A stretch of 64,000 nt of DNA from Shewanella aestuarii (GCF_014647215.1 NZ_BMOT01000005.1:203896-267895); one strand, 5' to 3'. Counted from the stretch's first letter, positions 37,275 to 48,343 are shown. Numbers and translations: made by a program. Notes: generated by a model from the sequence alone, not told the origin.

Positions 37275-37395
37275 TTAAACAACAATGATCACTTGTTCTT
37301 TTGGTTCTACTCGATAATAAAGCACTTCTGTCAGACCATGATGTTTTAGTTTACGAATAGTTTTGCGAGCAAGATCGCTTTTTACTGTTAAACAT
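37275..37395 (-). pseudogene. Possible decayed or frameshifted small ORF (about 39 codons)
   Basis: Minus-strand frame from 37391 down to the stop at 37275-37277 reads coding-like protein (TVKSDLARKTIRKLKHHGL, then TEVLYYRVEPKEQVIIVV) but has no ATG, GTG or TTG. An ATG at 37395-37393 is one base out of frame: one extra T in the ATGTTTAACA run would explain it. I do not recognise the product. It may be a remnant, a gene with an unusual start, or chance. Confidence 0.3.
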
Positions 37396-37466
37396 CCTAT
37401 TTTTTTAATTTATCGTGCTAAATTAAGAATTATCAGTTTTAAAAATAAATCAATCTAGGGGTGTTT

Positions 37467-37976
37467 ATGCAGCATCGATTTCAAATTGCGATATCAGCAG
37501 GTCTTCTAGCCGCATTATGGGCCGGCGTTGCGGACGTATTTCAGTTAGTCACCTGGATTGGATTTCTAGGCTGTAGTACTTTTTTTGCCCAAACTGAAAC
37601 GGGCTTTAAAGGCATGCTGATGGCAATGACCACTAATTTATCAGGGGTATTTTGGGGGTGGCTAATTATTGCTGGCAGTACTTTTTTTGGTTCATCGATG
37701 ATGAGTTATGCGTTAACGGGTATTGTGACCTCTATTATGTGTTTGCAAGCTAGTCATAAACGTCTTGCCTTTATTCCCGGTGCCTTTATTGGGTGCTGTA
37801 TTACTTTTGCGATGAATGCGAATATCGCAGCGATAGTACCTCCCTTAGCTATGGGTGCCGTGCTTGGCTATAGTATGAGCCTGTTGACCGAGCAGTTAAT
37901 TGCGTTTACAGAGAATAAACAAAGCGTGAGGTCACAGGTGACCAGTGTTAGTGATAATGCAGCAAAAGAGTTATAG
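37467..37976 (+). CDS. DUF1097 family membrane protein
   Basis: A 169-residue inner-membrane protein with five or so hydrophobic segments. ATG 37467 follows AGGGG; the GTG two codons earlier is too close to it. The pattern AALWAGVADVFQLVTWIGFL, NLSGVFWGWLII and a hydrophilic tail fits the DUF1097 family (YcdZ-like), whose function is unknown. Confidence 0.75.
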   Translation: MQHRFQIAISAGLLAALWAGVADVFQLVTWIGFLGCSTFFAQTETGFKGMLMAMTTNLSGVFWGWLIIAGSTFFGSSMMSYALTGIVTSIMCLQASHKRLAFIPGAFIGCCITFAMNANIAAIVPPLAMGAVLGYSMSLLTEQLIAFTENKQSVRSQVTSVSDNAAKEL

Positions 37977-38314
37977 TGGTCGCTAAGATAAATGCTGTCA
38001 AACGTTGGCTGCATTTTTATAAGTTATTGTAAAAAAAGTCAATTTCTACTTACCTAACTACTTACCAATACCTATTTCTATACCAATTTCTATTGAAAGG
38101 TACTGGATGACACTAAATACATTGCAGACTTGATATATTTATTTTATGGTTTTTTTTATGCTGAGCATTTGGCTGCCTGAAGTATGTTTTTTAGTCTATA
38201 CTCTAAAAATCAATTCGCTTGGTTCGCTTGGTTCGCTTGGTTCGCTTGGTTACTTTAAGCGTTCTTAGGACGATGTTGCATAAATCTTCCAATAAAAATT
38301 ATAAAGGATGCTTT
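37977..38314. other. Intergenic region before the membrane GGDEF gene
   Basis: It holds a weak hairpin with Ts just after the DUF1097 stop, a good -10 element TATACT near 38196, and the 9-bp tandem repeat at 38214-38249 between that -10 and the gene. The repeat would lie in the 5' leader if that -10 is used. Confidence 0.5.
38214..38249 (+). repeat. Four perfect tandem copies of a 9-bp unit (TTCGCTTGG)
   Basis: Copies start at 38214, 38223, 38232 and 38241 with no mismatch. They lie 66-101 bp before the start of a diguanylate cyclase gene. In one frame they would encode Val-Arg-Leu repeats, but that frame has no good start. Confidence 0.95.
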
Positions 38315-39310
38315 ATGAAGTATGTGACGGCACTTCAGGATTCACAAAGGTTGCCAAGAAATGCTTCAATTGCCTTCCACTTAGCTGCACTGCTTACATT
38401 TTTTGTATATGGTATCTATCGATTCACTCATGATGATTTGTTTTTGTTTGGCGTTTTTTCGTTAGCTTTATTACCGATATCGATTTCATTAATATTAGAA
38501 ATACAACATCGCGGCACCATGTTGCACAAACAAATTACGCTAATGTTAGTGTGTATCGCGATCGTGATTGCCTGTTATTTTTTAGGCTATAAATCGTTGA
38601 TCTATGTTTTTCCGACCATTTTTATCTTCTTTTTTATTTTTGATCTTAAATACGCTTCCATTATTAGTAGCATTTATGCATTAACGTGTTTAATTTCAGC
38701 ACTCAACATTGAAACTTTTGCACTTATTTGGCGTTTTGGTGTTGCAACGTTTGACTGTATTATTTTTGCAGCGATATTTGCTTATATTATTGCAAAACAA
38801 AAAGCGGTGTTGATCCATTTGGCAACTACGGATGAATTAACGGGTGCACTCAATAGAAAAAACTTAACCACTAGCTTAAATCGCAGTATTGGGGAACTTC
38901 GACAGTCAGGTACTGATGCAAGCCTGATATTAATTGATATAGACCATTTTAAAATGGTCAATGACACTTATGGTCACCTAGTGGGCGATAAGTTACTGTC
39001 GCAGTTTAGCGATGTTATAATGCAGCAACTCCCTGTTGAAGCTAAGTTATTTCGTTTCGGTGGTGAAGAGTTTTTAGCCCAGTGTGAAAATTGTGGTTTG
39101 CAAAAAGCATTGGAACTGGCTCAAAGGTTGAAGCAAGCTGTGAGTCAAACTCAATTTGACGGTGTTCCAGTCAATATCTCTTGCAGTATAGGTGTTGCTG
39201 AGTTGCGTCTCAGTGATTCGTTAGAAGAATGGTTAAAGCAAAGTGATATTGCACTTTACGCCGCTAAAAAATCAGGACGAAATAAGGTGATGTCGCGGTT
39301 GGATAAATAG
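38315..39310 (+). CDS. Membrane-bound GGDEF diguanylate cyclase
   Basis: Predicted cyclic di-GMP synthase of 331 residues. ATG 38315 follows AAAGGATG; the longer frame only translates the 9-bp repeats. About six membrane segments (residues 20-165) form a sensor of unknown type. The GGDEF domain (about 170-331) begins at TTDELTGALNRKNL, has DIDHFK and the active site GGEEF. No RxxD I-site precedes it (VEAKLFRF there), so product inhibition through that site is not expected. Confidence 0.9.
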   Translation: MKYVTALQDSQRLPRNASIAFHLAALLTFFVYGIYRFTHDDLFLFGVFSLALLPISISLILEIQHRGTMLHKQITLMLVCIAIVIACYFLGYKSLIYVFPTIFIFFFIFDLKYASIISSIYALTCLISALNIETFALIWRFGVATFDCIIFAAIFAYIIAKQKAVLIHLATTDELTGALNRKNLTTSLNRSIGELRQSGTDASLILIDIDHFKMVNDTYGHLVGDKLLSQFSDVIMQQLPVEAKLFRFGGEEFLAQCENCGLQKALELAQRLKQAVSQTQFDGVPVNISCSIGVAELRLSDSLEEWLKQSDIALYAAKKSGRNKVMSRLDK

Positions 39311-39432
39311 GATAAACAACCAGGTTTAAGGTGTTTTGCAAGCCATTAAAGTAATGCTATAGCGCTATAAAACTCTTACTACATCATTTATTAAATACTA
39401 AAATCAAAGTGAGATATTGATGTTGAGTGAGT

Positions 39433-39936
39433 TCAAGTAAGGTCAATTATGTAGCGGTTGACGATATGCGAGTCACTTTTTATGGCAGAGTCGAAAGCAC
39501 CGCCGTTGCTGATAATTGCCCGTTTTGAGGCTAAATTTGATGCATAACAATGAATATGTAGTAAATTGTTACCCATTGAATGCAGCTTTTCAATCGAGAG
39601 TTTCATTAACAGAATACCTAAGCCTGCACCTCTTTGCGATGGCCGAATACTTAACCCTATATGGCCACCACAATGCTTAATTTGATCGTTTAAATAATGA
39701 CGTAAATTAGTCACACCAACTATTTCATTATGATGAATTAGCCAGAATGTACTGCTTGGTACATAGCCGTAGGGCAGGTTTATGCCTTCTGAAAAACCTC
39801 TGATTTTAGCTAAATAAGCTGCGAAATCTTGATAATCAAAATCTAACACGAAAGGATACCGTTCTTCACTGCCCAATTCATTGATATAACTATGATAACT
39901 TTGCTGATATTCGATGCTCGGTAATACTAAATTCAT
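39433..39936 (-). CDS. GNAT family N-acetyltransferase
   Basis: A 167-residue acetyl-CoA-dependent acyltransferase. The acetyl-CoA-binding motif is IRPSQRGAGLGILLMKLSIE (Q-x-x-G-x-G type), preceded by the strands FWLIHHNEIVGVTNLRHYL and followed by HCYASNLASKRAIISNGG. This arrangement resembles the acetyltransferases that act on small molecules or protein N-termini. Substrate unknown. Confidence 0.85.
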   Translation of the reverse strand: MNLVLPSIEYQQSYHSYINELGSEERYPFVLDFDYQDFAAYLAKIRGFSEGINLPYGYVPSSTFWLIHHNEIVGVTNLRHYLNDQIKHCGGHIGLSIRPSQRGAGLGILLMKLSIEKLHSMGNNLLHIHCYASNLASKRAIISNGGAFDSAIKSDSHIVNRYIIDLT

Positions 39937-39976
39937 ATCGAAATAATGCTCTAAAAATTGATTTTTGAGCGTACAA

Positions 39977-40003
39977 CAAAAAGCGCACTGGGGTAAGTGC
40001 GCT
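39977..40003 (-). terminator. Intrinsic terminator of the liu operon
   Basis: On the minus strand AGCGCACT pairs with AGTGCGCT around TACCCC and is followed by five Ts. Confidence 0.9.
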
Positions 40004-40031
40004 GTTCAGTGTGATGCATTTTTATCTGAGA

Positions 40032-40688
40032 TTAAAAAACCATCTCAGGTACATGCTCTGGTACAATCAATTTACCCGCAGTTTTAGCGATAATTTCCTC
40101 TACCGAGACACCAGGTGCCCGTTCAAGTAAATGGAATGCACCGTCTTTAATTTCAATAAAGGCCAAATCTGTCATTACACGTTTAATGCAACCATAACCG
40201 GTTAATGGCAGCTCGCATAAGGGTAATAACTTTGAGTTACCATGTTTATCGGCATGCATCATAGTGACAATGATGTTATCTGCGCCAGCCACTAAATCCA
40301 TTGCACCGCCCATGCCTTTAATTAGCTTGCCAGGGATCATCCAAGAGGCGATAGAGCCATTAACGTCAACTTCAAACGCACCCAATACGGTTAAATCGAC
40401 ATGACCACCACGGATCATGGCAAAGCTTTCTGCCGATGAGAAAAATGATGCACCGGCAACGGCTGTCACGGTTTGTTTGCCCGCATTGATTAAATCAGCG
40501 TCGATAGCATCTTCTGTAGGGAACTCACCCATACCCAATAAACCATTCTCAGATTGCAGCATGACTTGCATACCTTCTGGAATATAGTTTGCCACTAACG
40601 TTGGGATACCAATACCTAGGTTGACATAAAAACCGTCTTGCATTTCTTTTGCTACGCGTTGAGCAAGTTGTTCTCTTGATAAAGCCAT
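40032..40688 (-). CDS. scoB: 3-oxoacid CoA-transferase subunit B
   Basis: Beta subunit of the enzyme that moves CoA from succinyl-CoA (or another donor) to acetoacetate. 218 residues. The catalytic Glu lies in the SENGLLGMG motif near residue 47, and GGAMDLVAGA is the usual glycine-rich loop. It is the last gene of the leucine-degradation operon, 14 bases after the A subunit, and would deal with the acetoacetate released by LiuE. Confidence 0.92.
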   Translation of the reverse strand: MALSREQLAQRVAKEMQDGFYVNLGIGIPTLVANYIPEGMQVMLQSENGLLGMGEFPTEDAIDADLINAGKQTVTAVAGASFFSSAESFAMIRGGHVDLTVLGAFEVDVNGSIASWMIPGKLIKGMGGAMDLVAGADNIIVTMMHADKHGNSKLLPLCELPLTGYGCIKRVMTDLAFIEIKDGAFHLLERAPGVSVEEIIAKTAGKLIVPEHVPEMVF

Positions 40689-40701
40689 GTGCTTGCTCTC
40701 C

Positions 40702-41406
40702 TTATTTAGCCGCTTTTACGGTGCGTTGTTCGATGCGTTTTTCAAAGCTTGCTTGGATAACGCGATCAACGTAAATCCCAGGGGTGTGGATATGGTTAGG
40801 GTCTAATTCACCTGGCTGGACAATTTCTTCCGCTTCAACCACGGTAATTTTACCGGCAGTTGCCATCATAGGGTTAAAGTTTGCCGCTGTTTTACGGAAC
40901 ACTAAATTGCCCATGGTGTCAGCTTTCCAAGCACGTACTAAGGCAAAGTCTGCTGTGAGTGATTCTTCTAACACATAATGACGGCCTTTGATTTCGCGGG
41001 TTTCTTTGCCATCGGCGATCGGTGTGCCATAACCTGTTGCGGTAAAGAAAGCGGGAATGCCGGCGCCACCTGCGCGAATTTTTTCAGCCAAGGTTCCTTG
41101 AGGCGTTAAAACGACATTTAATTCGCCAGATAACATTTGTTGTTCAAATGTCGCGTTTTCACCGACATAAGAAGCAATCATGGTAGAGATTTGACGTTGC
41201 TTAAGTAATAAGCCTAAACCAAAATCATCAACCCCAGCGTTATTTGAAATAGCGGTTAAACCAGTGACACCTAATTTAACCATATGGTTGATTAGGCCTT
41301 CAGGAATACCACATAAACCGAAACCACCGACCATCAAGGTCATGTTATCTGTTAGTCCAGCCAGCGCTTCATCATAGCTGTGAACGACTTTATTAAAACC
41401 TGCCAT
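40702..41406 (-). CDS. scoA: 3-oxoacid CoA-transferase subunit A
   Basis: Alpha subunit, 234 residues. It has the start [30 protein letters not shown] with the CoA-transferase family I signature, and [27 protein letters not shown] precedes the ATG. It stands 87 bases after liuE. Confidence 0.92.
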   Translation of the reverse strand: MAGFNKVVHSYDEALAGLTDNMTLMVGGFGLCGIPEGLINHMVKLGVTGLTAISNNAGVDDFGLGLLLKQRQISTMIASYVGENATFEQQMLSGELNVVLTPQGTLAEKIRAGGAGIPAFFTATGYGTPIADGKETREIKGRHYVLEESLTADFALVRAWKADTMGNLVFRKTAANFNPMMATAGKITVVEAEEIVQPGELDPNHIHTPGIYVDRVIQASFEKRIEQRTVKAAK

Positions 41407-41493
41407 TGTGCTGTCCTTTTCTCGTTTTTATGTTTAATAGATGCTGATTGTTTTGGGCTCAGCAGCTTAAAATCAGTTTGTTGCCAGTCTACA

Positions 41494-42381
41494 TTAGGCT
41501 AATGCATTAGCCACTTTTGAGGCACTTTTGCGGCCGATAATTTGGCTAATATTATTGCCTGCTATAGCCAGCTTATTTAGGTCAATCCCTGTTTCAATAC
41601 CGATGCCGTGAAGCATGTAAACTAAATCTTCAGTCGCTAAATTACCTGATGCACCTTTGGCATAAGGGCAACCACCCAATCCAGCAACAGAGGCATCAAA
41701 TGTGGCAATGCCCATATCTAAGCAAGCAAAAATATTGGCTAATGCTTGTCCGTAGGTGTCGTGAAAGTGTAGTGCAAGCTTTTCTACGGGCACAGCTTTT
41801 GCCACAGCTTCAACCATTCTACGGGCATTTACAGGCGTGCCAACACCTATGGTGTCACCGAGTGAAATCTCATAACAGCCCATTTTGTAAAGAATTTCAG
41901 ACACACGAGCGACTTCACTGACCTCAATATGACCTTCATAAGGGCAGCCAAGGACACAGGATACGTATCCTCTGACCGGAATATTGTGCTGTTTTGCTTG
42001 TTGCATCAATGGGATAAAGCGTTCGATAGATTCATCGATTGAGCAGTTAATATTTTTTTGACTGAAGCTTTCTGAAGCGGCGCCAAATATTGCCACTTCA
42101 TCTGCCCCCGAAGCTAACGCAAGCTCAAAACCTTTCAGATTTGGGGTTAACGCACTATAGGTTACCCCTTTGACTCGAGGCATTTGGGTAAAAATATCGG
42201 CAGAGTCGGCCATTTGCGGCACCCATTTGGGGGACACAAAGCTACCCGCTTCAATTCGAGTTAATCCAGATGCGGCCAAATCAGCAATTAACTGAAGTTT
42301 GGCCTGAGTGGTTACGGCAACTTCATTTTGTAAGCCGTCACGTGCGCCGACTTCAAAAATACTGACTTTTTCAGGCATCAT
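41494..42381 (-). CDS. liuE: Hydroxymethylglutaryl-CoA lyase
   Basis: Splits HMG-CoA into acetyl-CoA and acetoacetate, the last step of leucine breakdown. 295 residues, TIM barrel of the DRE-TIM family: [10 protein letters not shown] with the metal Asp and catalytic Arg, [12 protein letters not shown], and the active-site Cys loop [14 protein letters not shown]. The start overlaps the liuD stop by four bases (ATGA), so the genes are translationally coupled. Confidence 0.95.
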   Translation of the reverse strand: MMPEKVSIFEVGARDGLQNEVAVTTQAKLQLIADLAASGLTRIEAGSFVSPKWVPQMADSADIFTQMPRVKGVTYSALTPNLKGFELALASGADEVAIFGAASESFSQKNINCSIDESIERFIPLMQQAKQHNIPVRGYVSCVLGCPYEGHIEVSEVARVSEILYKMGCYEISLGDTIGVGTPVNARRMVEAVAKAVPVEKLALHFHDTYGQALANIFACLDMGIATFDASVAGLGGCPYAKGASGNLATEDLVYMLHGIGIETGIDLNKLAIAGNNISQIIGRKSASKVANALA

Positions 42382-44402
42382 GCGCTGGCTTCCTTTTCAG
42401 CTTCTACTGAGGTTTCTTCCACATGCAATAGCTGTACGCCATCGGTGACTAATTCACCACTTTGAAAGTAAAACTCGGTTACGACACCGTCAAATGGTGC
42501 TTCGATGGTGTATTCCATTTTCATGGCTTCCATCACCAGCAAACCTTGGCCTGCTTTCACATGGGCGCCCACTTCAACTAAATGGGTGACCACAGTGCCG
42601 TTCATTGGTGCTTTTAATTTATCAGCGCTGTTAACGGTTTCTTCTGCAACTTGCGCTAATACCGCGGTAAAGTGATAACTGCCACTGGGTAAGAATAAGG
42701 TAAAGTCGTCAGCATCTCGGCTAACTGGCACTTTACTCTTGTGACCATTAATTTCAGCAAACAACACATCATCTTTAATTTGCCCAGCCAGTTTTAATGC
42801 CTGACCGTTTAAGCCTAAATGCAAAGCGCCACCCAGATCTGTCATCAACAGGTTTTGTAACTCATGCTTTTCATCCAAAAGGGCGACATGATGAATGCTG
42901 GCACTGTTGAGTCTAAAACCACTGACTTGTCCCCAAGGAGAATAAGGGTCATGGCTGTTTACGGCATTCGCTTTAGCCTGTTGTTGGCGCAATAACACCT
43001 GATATAAACCGGCTAGTGCGATGGCAGTGTCTGATTCGCTGTTAGCATCACCTATCAAAGTGTTGCCATAGCGTTCGATAAAGTCAGTACAGAAATCAGC
43101 TTTAGCAAATGCGGGGTGTTCGGCAATGTTGGCTAAAAACTCAATGTTATGTTTTAAGCCGCTGATTTGGTAAGACTCTAGTGCGTGCACTAAGCGTTGT
43201 AGTGCGCGCGGACGAGTTTCATCCCAAACAATTAACTTGGCGATCATCGGGTCGTAAAAGTTACTGATCACATCATTTTCACGAATACCAGAGTCTATCC
43301 GTACATGACGATTTTGTTCTGGTTCACGCAAGAAGTTCAGTTTACCACTGGCGGGTAAAAATTCATTTTGCGGGTCTTCTGCGTAGATCCGCACTTCAAA
43401 TGAATGGCCATGAATGCGCACTTCGTCTTGCTTTAACGGTAATTCGCCGCCACTGGCAACCACAAGTTGCCATTTTACTAAGTCTTGACCCGTCACCATT
43501 TCAGTGACGGGATGCTCTACTTGCAAGCGAGTGTTCATTTCCATGAAGTAGAAACTGTTGTCAGTATCTAACAAAAATTCAACAGTACCTGCACCCACAT
43601 AATCAATGGCTTTTGCCGCTGCTACAGCGGCTTCACCCATTTGAGTACGTAGCTCATCTGATAAACCTGGCGCGGGTGATTCTTCAACCACTTTTTGATG
43701 GCGACGTTGAATAGAGCAATCACGATCAGATAGATAAATAGCATTACCTTGACTGTCGGCAAATACTTGAACCTCGACATGACGCGGTTGACGTAAATAG
43801 CGTTCCATCAATAATTTATCATTACCAAATGATGAAGTAGCTTCACGTCTAGCAGAGCGGATTGCTTCAAGTATTTCACCGTCATTTTCAACGATGCGCA
43901 TCCCTTTACCGCCGCCACCATAAGCCGCTTTTATCAGTAGTGGAAAGCCGACTTCTTGTGCTTGTAAAACTAAGTTAGCGTCACTTTGATCGTCACCATG
44001 ATAGCCTGGTACTAAAGGTACGTTGGCTTTACCCATGATCTCTTTAGCGGCACTTTTACTGCCCATCGCATCAATCGCTGCACTGCCTGGGCCAACAAAT
44101 GCAATGCCATTTTGTTCACACTTACGGGCAAATTCAGCATTTTCTGATAAGAAACCGTATCCTGGGTGGATAGCTTCTGCGCCAGATCGTTTGGCGATAT
44201 CTATGATTAAATCGGCTTTTAAATATGAATCAGCGGGTGCACTGCCACCTAAGTGGAAAGATTCATCGGCCATGGCAACATGGCGGGCGTCTTTATCTGC
44301 ATCAGAATATAACGCTATGGTGCGTACGCCCATGGCTTGAGCGGTTTTAATAATACGACAGGCAATTTCACCGCGGTTGGCAATCAGTAATTTGGTAATC
44401 AT
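42378..44402 (-). CDS. liuD: Methylcrotonoyl-CoA carboxylase biotin-containing (alpha) subunit
   Basis: Biotin carboxylase plus biotin carrier, 674 residues. The N-terminal ATP-grasp biotin carboxylase domain (about 1-450) has [12 protein letters not shown], the [16 protein letters not shown] block and [14 protein letters not shown]. The C-terminal biotinyl domain (about 595-665) has MEAMKME with the biotinylated Lys. With LiuB it converts 3-methylcrotonyl-CoA to 3-methylglutaconyl-CoA. Its start overlaps the liuC stop by one base. Confidence 0.94.
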   Translation of the reverse strand: MITKLLIANRGEIACRIIKTAQAMGVRTIALYSDADKDARHVAMADESFHLGGSAPADSYLKADLIIDIAKRSGAEAIHPGYGFLSENAEFARKCEQNGIAFVGPGSAAIDAMGSKSAAKEIMGKANVPLVPGYHGDDQSDANLVLQAQEVGFPLLIKAAYGGGGKGMRIVENDGEILEAIRSARREATSSFGNDKLLMERYLRQPRHVEVQVFADSQGNAIYLSDRDCSIQRRHQKVVEESPAPGLSDELRTQMGEAAVAAAKAIDYVGAGTVEFLLDTDNSFYFMEMNTRLQVEHPVTEMVTGQDLVKWQLVVASGGELPLKQDEVRIHGHSFEVRIYAEDPQNEFLPASGKLNFLREPEQNRHVRIDSGIRENDVISNFYDPMIAKLIVWDETRPRALQRLVHALESYQISGLKHNIEFLANIAEHPAFAKADFCTDFIERYGNTLIGDANSESDTAIALAGLYQVLLRQQQAKANAVNSHDPYSPWGQVSGFRLNSASIHHVALLDEKHELQNLLMTDLGGALHLGLNGQALKLAGQIKDDVLFAEINGHKSKVPVSRDADDFTLFLPSGSYHFTAVLAQVAEETVNSADKLKAPMNGTVVTHLVEVGAHVKAGQGLLVMEAMKMEYTIEAPFDGVVTEFYFQSGELVTDGVQLLHVEETSVEAEKEASA

Positions 44403-45214
44403 TATTTGGCTCCTTTAGGATCCGTGGCATCTTGCCAAGCCGGAGAGCGTTTTTCGAAAAAGGCATTTAGGCCTTCTTGGCCTTCATCAGATACACGAAT
44501 ACGCGCAATTTGTTCACTGGTATAAGCTAGTGTGGCATCGTCTATTACGCCATCTTCTAAATGGGACACTAAGGTTTTAACCCAGGCCATACCTTGAGGA
44601 CTATTGGCTTTAAATGCGCTAATAAAAGGCATGGCTGCGGCGTCTAAATCGTTATCGATTGTATGGATAACTTGATGTTGCAGTGCTTCATCGGCGCTGA
44701 AACGTTCAGCCGTTAACATGAATCGTCTGGCTTGACGATTTCCCATAGCCCGCACCACATAAGGGCTAATCACGGCGGGAATTAATCCAAGTTTCACTTC
44801 ACTTAAACAAAAGCTAGCAGCTTCATTGGCAATCGCAATGTCGCAACAACAAATCAGTCCTAAAGCACCACCGAAGGCGGCGCCATTAACCAGTGCGATT
44901 GTAGGTTTAGGAAATTTATCCAGTACATGCATTAGCTTAGCAAGCTCATGGGCATCAGTCAGATTTTGCTCAAAATCCATTTGTGCTTGCTTGCGCATCC
45001 AATTAAGGTCGGCTCCAGCACTGAAATTTTTACCCTTGGCTCGCAAAATAAGCATTTGGCACTCGGCAGAATCGGCAAAGTGTTCAATGGCACAAATCAT
45101 TTCACTGATCATGACTTCATCAAACGCATTGTGTTTTTCTGCACGATTTAATATTAATTCACCCACGCCCTGATTAAGCTGGCATTGGATATATTGAAAA
45201 TCATTTTTAATCAT
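44402..45214 (-). CDS. liuC: Methylglutaconyl-CoA hydratase (enoyl-CoA hydratase family)
   Basis: Hydrates 3-methylglutaconyl-CoA to HMG-CoA. 270 residues of crotonase fold: AKGKNFSAGADLNWM forms the oxyanion-hole segment, and VNGAAFGGALGLICCCDI contains the second. The start at 45214 follows AGGAG closely; the frame start 72 bases upstream overlaps the end of liuB with no support. The assignment rests on fold plus position between liuB and liuD. Confidence 0.92.
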   Translation of the reverse strand: MIKNDFQYIQCQLNQGVGELILNRAEKHNAFDEVMISEMICAIEHFADSAECQMLILRAKGKNFSAGADLNWMRKQAQMDFEQNLTDAHELAKLMHVLDKFPKPTIALVNGAAFGGALGLICCCDIAIANEAASFCLSEVKLGLIPAVISPYVVRAMGNRQARRFMLTAERFSADEALQHQVIHTIDNDLDAAAMPFISAFKANSPQGMAWVKTLVSHLEDGVIDDATLAYTSEQIARIRVSDEGQEGLNAFFEKRSPAWQDATDPKGAK

Positions 45215-45242
45215 TTTTAGTGCTCCTATTGATTGAACGCAA

Positions 45243-46850
45243 TTACATGCGGAACACACCAAACTTGGTGTCTTCAATAGGGGCATTTAATGCCGCAGAT
45301 AAGGCTAGGCCAACCACATCGCGAGTTTGTGCGGGATCAATAATGCCATCGTCCCATAAGCGCGCACTGGCATGGTATGGATGGCCTTCTTTGTCATACT
45401 GCTCAACAATCGGTTTTCTAAAGGCTTGTTCTTCTTCTGCTGACCATTCAACGCCTTTACGGGCCAAACCATCACGACGTACTGTGGCTAACACGCCCGC
45501 CGCCTGTTCGCCGCCCATCACTGAGATACGTGCATTGGGCCACATCCACATCATGGTCGGTTCAAATGCCCGGCCACACATGCCGTAGTTGCCTGCGCCG
45601 TAGCTGCCGCCAATAATGACAGTGAACTTAGGGACAGTGGCACAAGATACTGCTGTCACCATTTTTGCACCGTGTTTTGCAATGCCTTCGTGTTCGTATT
45701 TTTTACCCACCATGAAGCCGGTAATGTTTTGCAAAAACAGTAAAGGAATTTTTCGTTGGCAGCACAGCTCAATAAAATGTGCACCTTTTTGGGCTGACTC
45801 TGAAAACAAAATGCCATTGTTTGCCACAATACCGACAGGGTATCCATGGATACGGGCAAATCCACAGACTAATGTGGCGCCATAATTGGCTTTAAACTCA
45901 TCAAAATCAGAATCGTCGACTATGCGGCCAATCACTTCTTTTACATCAAATGGCTTTTTAAGGTCAGTGCCGACAATACCGTAAAGCTCATGGATATCAT
46001 ATTTAGGTGGTTTTACCGGACTGAGCACGCTGGCGATGGTTTTTTGATGGTTTAGACGTGATACCGCGCGTCGAGCAAGCTCAAGAGCATGATCATCATT
46101 TTGAGCTAAATGATCGGCAACACCGGAAATTTTTGTATGTACTTCAGCGCCACCTAGTTCCTCGGCAGACACTTCTTCACCTGTTGCAGCTTTCACTAAT
46201 GGTGGCCCAGCTAAAAAGATGGTGCCTTGTTCTTTCACTATGATCGACTCGTCAGCCATGGCAGGAACATAAGCGCCACCCGCGGTACATAAGCCCATAA
46301 CAACGGCGATTTGCGGAATGCCTAATGCTGACATTTGTGCTTGGTTATAGAAGATACGTCCGAAATGATCACGGTCTGGAAATACTTCATCCTGGCGGGG
46401 TAAGTTTGCTCCGCCGGAGTCGACCAGGTAAATACAAGGTAAATGACAACGTTTGGCGATGTCTTGAGCGCGTAGATGCTTTTTGACTGTAATGGGGTAG
46501 TAGGTTCCGCCTTTTACGGTCGCATCGTTAGCAATGATCATACACTCAACACCGCTGACTCGACCGATACCGGCAATGACGCCCGCAGCAGGAACATCTT
46601 CGTCATAAACTTCATAGGCGGCAAATTGAGCGATTTCTAAAAAAGGAGAACCGGGATCAAGCAGTTTTTCTACTCGCTGGCGGGGTAATAACTTGCCACG
46701 AGATAAATGACGCTCACACGCCACTGGGCCGCCGCCTTGTTCTATTTTTATGAGCTTTTTTTGAAGGTCATCGACTAACAAAGCCATATCATCAAATTTG
46801 GCTTTAAATTCATCGCTACGAGGATTTATCTTGCTGCTCAGGTGCGTCAT
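45243..46850 (-). CDS. liuB: Methylcrotonoyl-CoA carboxylase carboxyltransferase (beta) subunit
   Basis: Partner of LiuD, 535 residues. Two crotonase-like halves form the acyl-CoA carboxyltransferase fold: [23 protein letters not shown] is the family signature around residue 145, then [14 protein letters not shown] and, in the second half, [20 protein letters not shown] and [30 protein letters not shown] precedes ATG 46850. Confidence 0.95.
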   Translation of the reverse strand: MTHLSSKINPRSDEFKAKFDDMALLVDDLQKKLIKIEQGGGPVACERHLSRGKLLPRQRVEKLLDPGSPFLEIAQFAAYEVYDEDVPAAGVIAGIGRVSGVECMIIANDATVKGGTYYPITVKKHLRAQDIAKRCHLPCIYLVDSGGANLPRQDEVFPDRDHFGRIFYNQAQMSALGIPQIAVVMGLCTAGGAYVPAMADESIIVKEQGTIFLAGPPLVKAATGEEVSAEELGGAEVHTKISGVADHLAQNDDHALELARRAVSRLNHQKTIASVLSPVKPPKYDIHELYGIVGTDLKKPFDVKEVIGRIVDDSDFDEFKANYGATLVCGFARIHGYPVGIVANNGILFSESAQKGAHFIELCCQRKIPLLFLQNITGFMVGKKYEHEGIAKHGAKMVTAVSCATVPKFTVIIGGSYGAGNYGMCGRAFEPTMMWMWPNARISVMGGEQAAGVLATVRRDGLARKGVEWSAEEEQAFRKPIVEQYDKEGHPYHASARLWDDGIIDPAQTRDVVGLALSAALNAPIEDTKFGVFRM

Positions 46851-46982
46851 GTCAATATCCTTTATTGAGCACAAATTAGAGTATCAAGGGGCAGGGCACT
46901 GAGGCCGATTAAGCGAACCCCTCAACAGAAACTCACTTGCCTTGTGCTAATGATATTCAGCATAAGACAAGTGTTATTGCGA

Positions 46983-48152
46983 TTATTTCGATTCGTTAAA
47001 GAGTTCGCGGCCAATGAGCATACGGCGAATTTCTGAGGTGCCAGCACCAATTTCATATAGCTTGGCATCACGTAATAATCTGCCGGTGGCGTATTCATTA
47101 ACATAGCCGTTTCCGCCTAATAACTGAATCGCATCTAATGCCATTTTGGTAGCAAGTTCGGCACTATACAGAATGGCACCCGCAGCATCTTTACGAGTGG
47201 TTTCACCACGGTCGCAAGATTTTGCCACGTTGTAAACATAGGATCTTGCGGCATTCATTCCTGTGTACATGTCGGCAATTTTGCCTTGAACAAGTTGGAA
47301 CTCGCCGATGGATTTTCCAAACTGAACACGTTCATGTACATAAGGAACAACGATGTCCATACAGGCCGCCATAATGCCTAGCGGGCCACCAGATAACACT
47401 ACGCGCTCGTAGTCTAGACCGCTCATTAACACTTTCACGCCATTGTTGAGGCCGCCTAAGATATTTTCTTCAGGGACTTCACAATCTTCGAAAACTAACT
47501 CACAGGTGTTTGAGCCGCGCATGCCTAGCTTGTCGAGTTTCTGAGCCTGACTAAAGCCTTTAAAGCCACGTTCTACGATGAAAGCCGTGATCCCGTGGGC
47601 ACCTTTTTCTAAATCTGTTTTGGCATAAATTACATAAGTGTGTGCATCTGGACCATTGGTGATCCACATTTTATTACCATTAAGAATATAGCGGTCGCCG
47701 TCTTTGCGGGCGTGCAGTTTCATTGATACTACATCTGAGCCAGCATTGGGCTCACTCATTGCTAATGCACCTATGTGTTCGCCGCTAACCAGTTTTGGTA
47801 GGTATTTAGCGCGTTGAGCATCATTACCGTTACGGTTGATTTGGTTTACACACAGATTTGAATGGGCGCCATAGCTAAGACCAATAGATGCAGACGCGCG
47901 GGAAACTTCTTCCATTGCAACAACATGGGCCAAATATCCCATGTTTGCACCACCAAACTCTTCGGGCACTGTGACGCCAAGTAATCCCATATCACCTAAC
48001 TGAGTCCACATATGGTTTGGAAACTCATTATCGTGATCAACTTGGGCGGCAATAGGGGCTATTTCGTTGCTAGCAAAACTGCGAACAGCGTCGCGTAACA
48101 TATCAATCTCTTCGCCTAAACCAAAATTAAGGCTGCTGTATAAATCGCTCAT
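46983..48152 (-). CDS. liuA: Isovaleryl-CoA dehydrogenase
   Basis: FAD enzyme that oxidises isovaleryl-CoA to 3-methylcrotonyl-CoA, passing electrons to ETF. 389 residues. The catalytic Glu is in [15 protein letters not shown], the position specific for isovaleryl-CoA dehydrogenases (other acyl-CoA dehydrogenases keep it near the C-terminus). [13 protein letters not shown] and the terminal [17 protein letters not shown] complete the FAD site. It is separated from liuR by about 190 bases that can form hairpins. Confidence 0.94.
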   Translation of the reverse strand: MSDLYSSLNFGLGEEIDMLRDAVRSFASNEIAPIAAQVDHDNEFPNHMWTQLGDMGLLGVTVPEEFGGANMGYLAHVVAMEEVSRASASIGLSYGAHSNLCVNQINRNGNDAQRAKYLPKLVSGEHIGALAMSEPNAGSDVVSMKLHARKDGDRYILNGNKMWITNGPDAHTYVIYAKTDLEKGAHGITAFIVERGFKGFSQAQKLDKLGMRGSNTCELVFEDCEVPEENILGGLNNGVKVLMSGLDYERVVLSGGPLGIMAACMDIVVPYVHERVQFGKSIGEFQLVQGKIADMYTGMNAARSYVYNVAKSCDRGETTRKDAAGAILYSAELATKMALDAIQLLGGNGYVNEYATGRLLRDAKLYEIGAGTSEIRRMLIGRELFNESK

Positions 48153-48224
48153 GGCTTGTGTCCTGTTGAATTATTATTTTTAGACTCCACGCTATGTTGC
48201 GTTTGGGAGTCGTCTGCTTGTCTG

Positions 48225-48292
48225 TTAAAACTGCTTTAATGCAGTGATGTAAGCACCTTGTCCGATTATTCGGCTCTTTTTGCTGTGCTTAC
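48225..48292 (-). promoter_or_regulatory. Structured leader between liuR and liuA
   Basis: On the minus strand GTAAGCAC (48285-48292) can pair with GTGCTTAC (48249-48256), with a nested CCGA/TCGG hairpin at 48262-48273. Next comes CTGC-ATTAAA-GCAG followed by TTTT (near 48225-48243), a short terminator-like hairpin. It may set liuA expression relative to liuR. Confidence 0.45.
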
Positions 48293-48343
48293 GGGTTATC
48301 CAAATTACCAAAAAACCTTGAGATGAGAGTCAATCAATCTTGT

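Noticed and set aside
38219..38314. N-terminal extension of the membrane GGDEF protein (Val-Arg-Leu repeats)
   Set aside because: It is produced by the 9-bp repeats. AAAGGA before ATG 38315 gives a normal start and the extension has none.
39358..39369. Perfect 12-bp palindrome TATAGCGCTATA
   Set aside because: Short and lying in an AT-rich gap between convergent genes; it could well be chance.
45220..45588. A 122-codon plus-strand ORF over the liuB/liuC junction
   Set aside because: Antisense to two conserved genes; no start signal and no recognisable domain.
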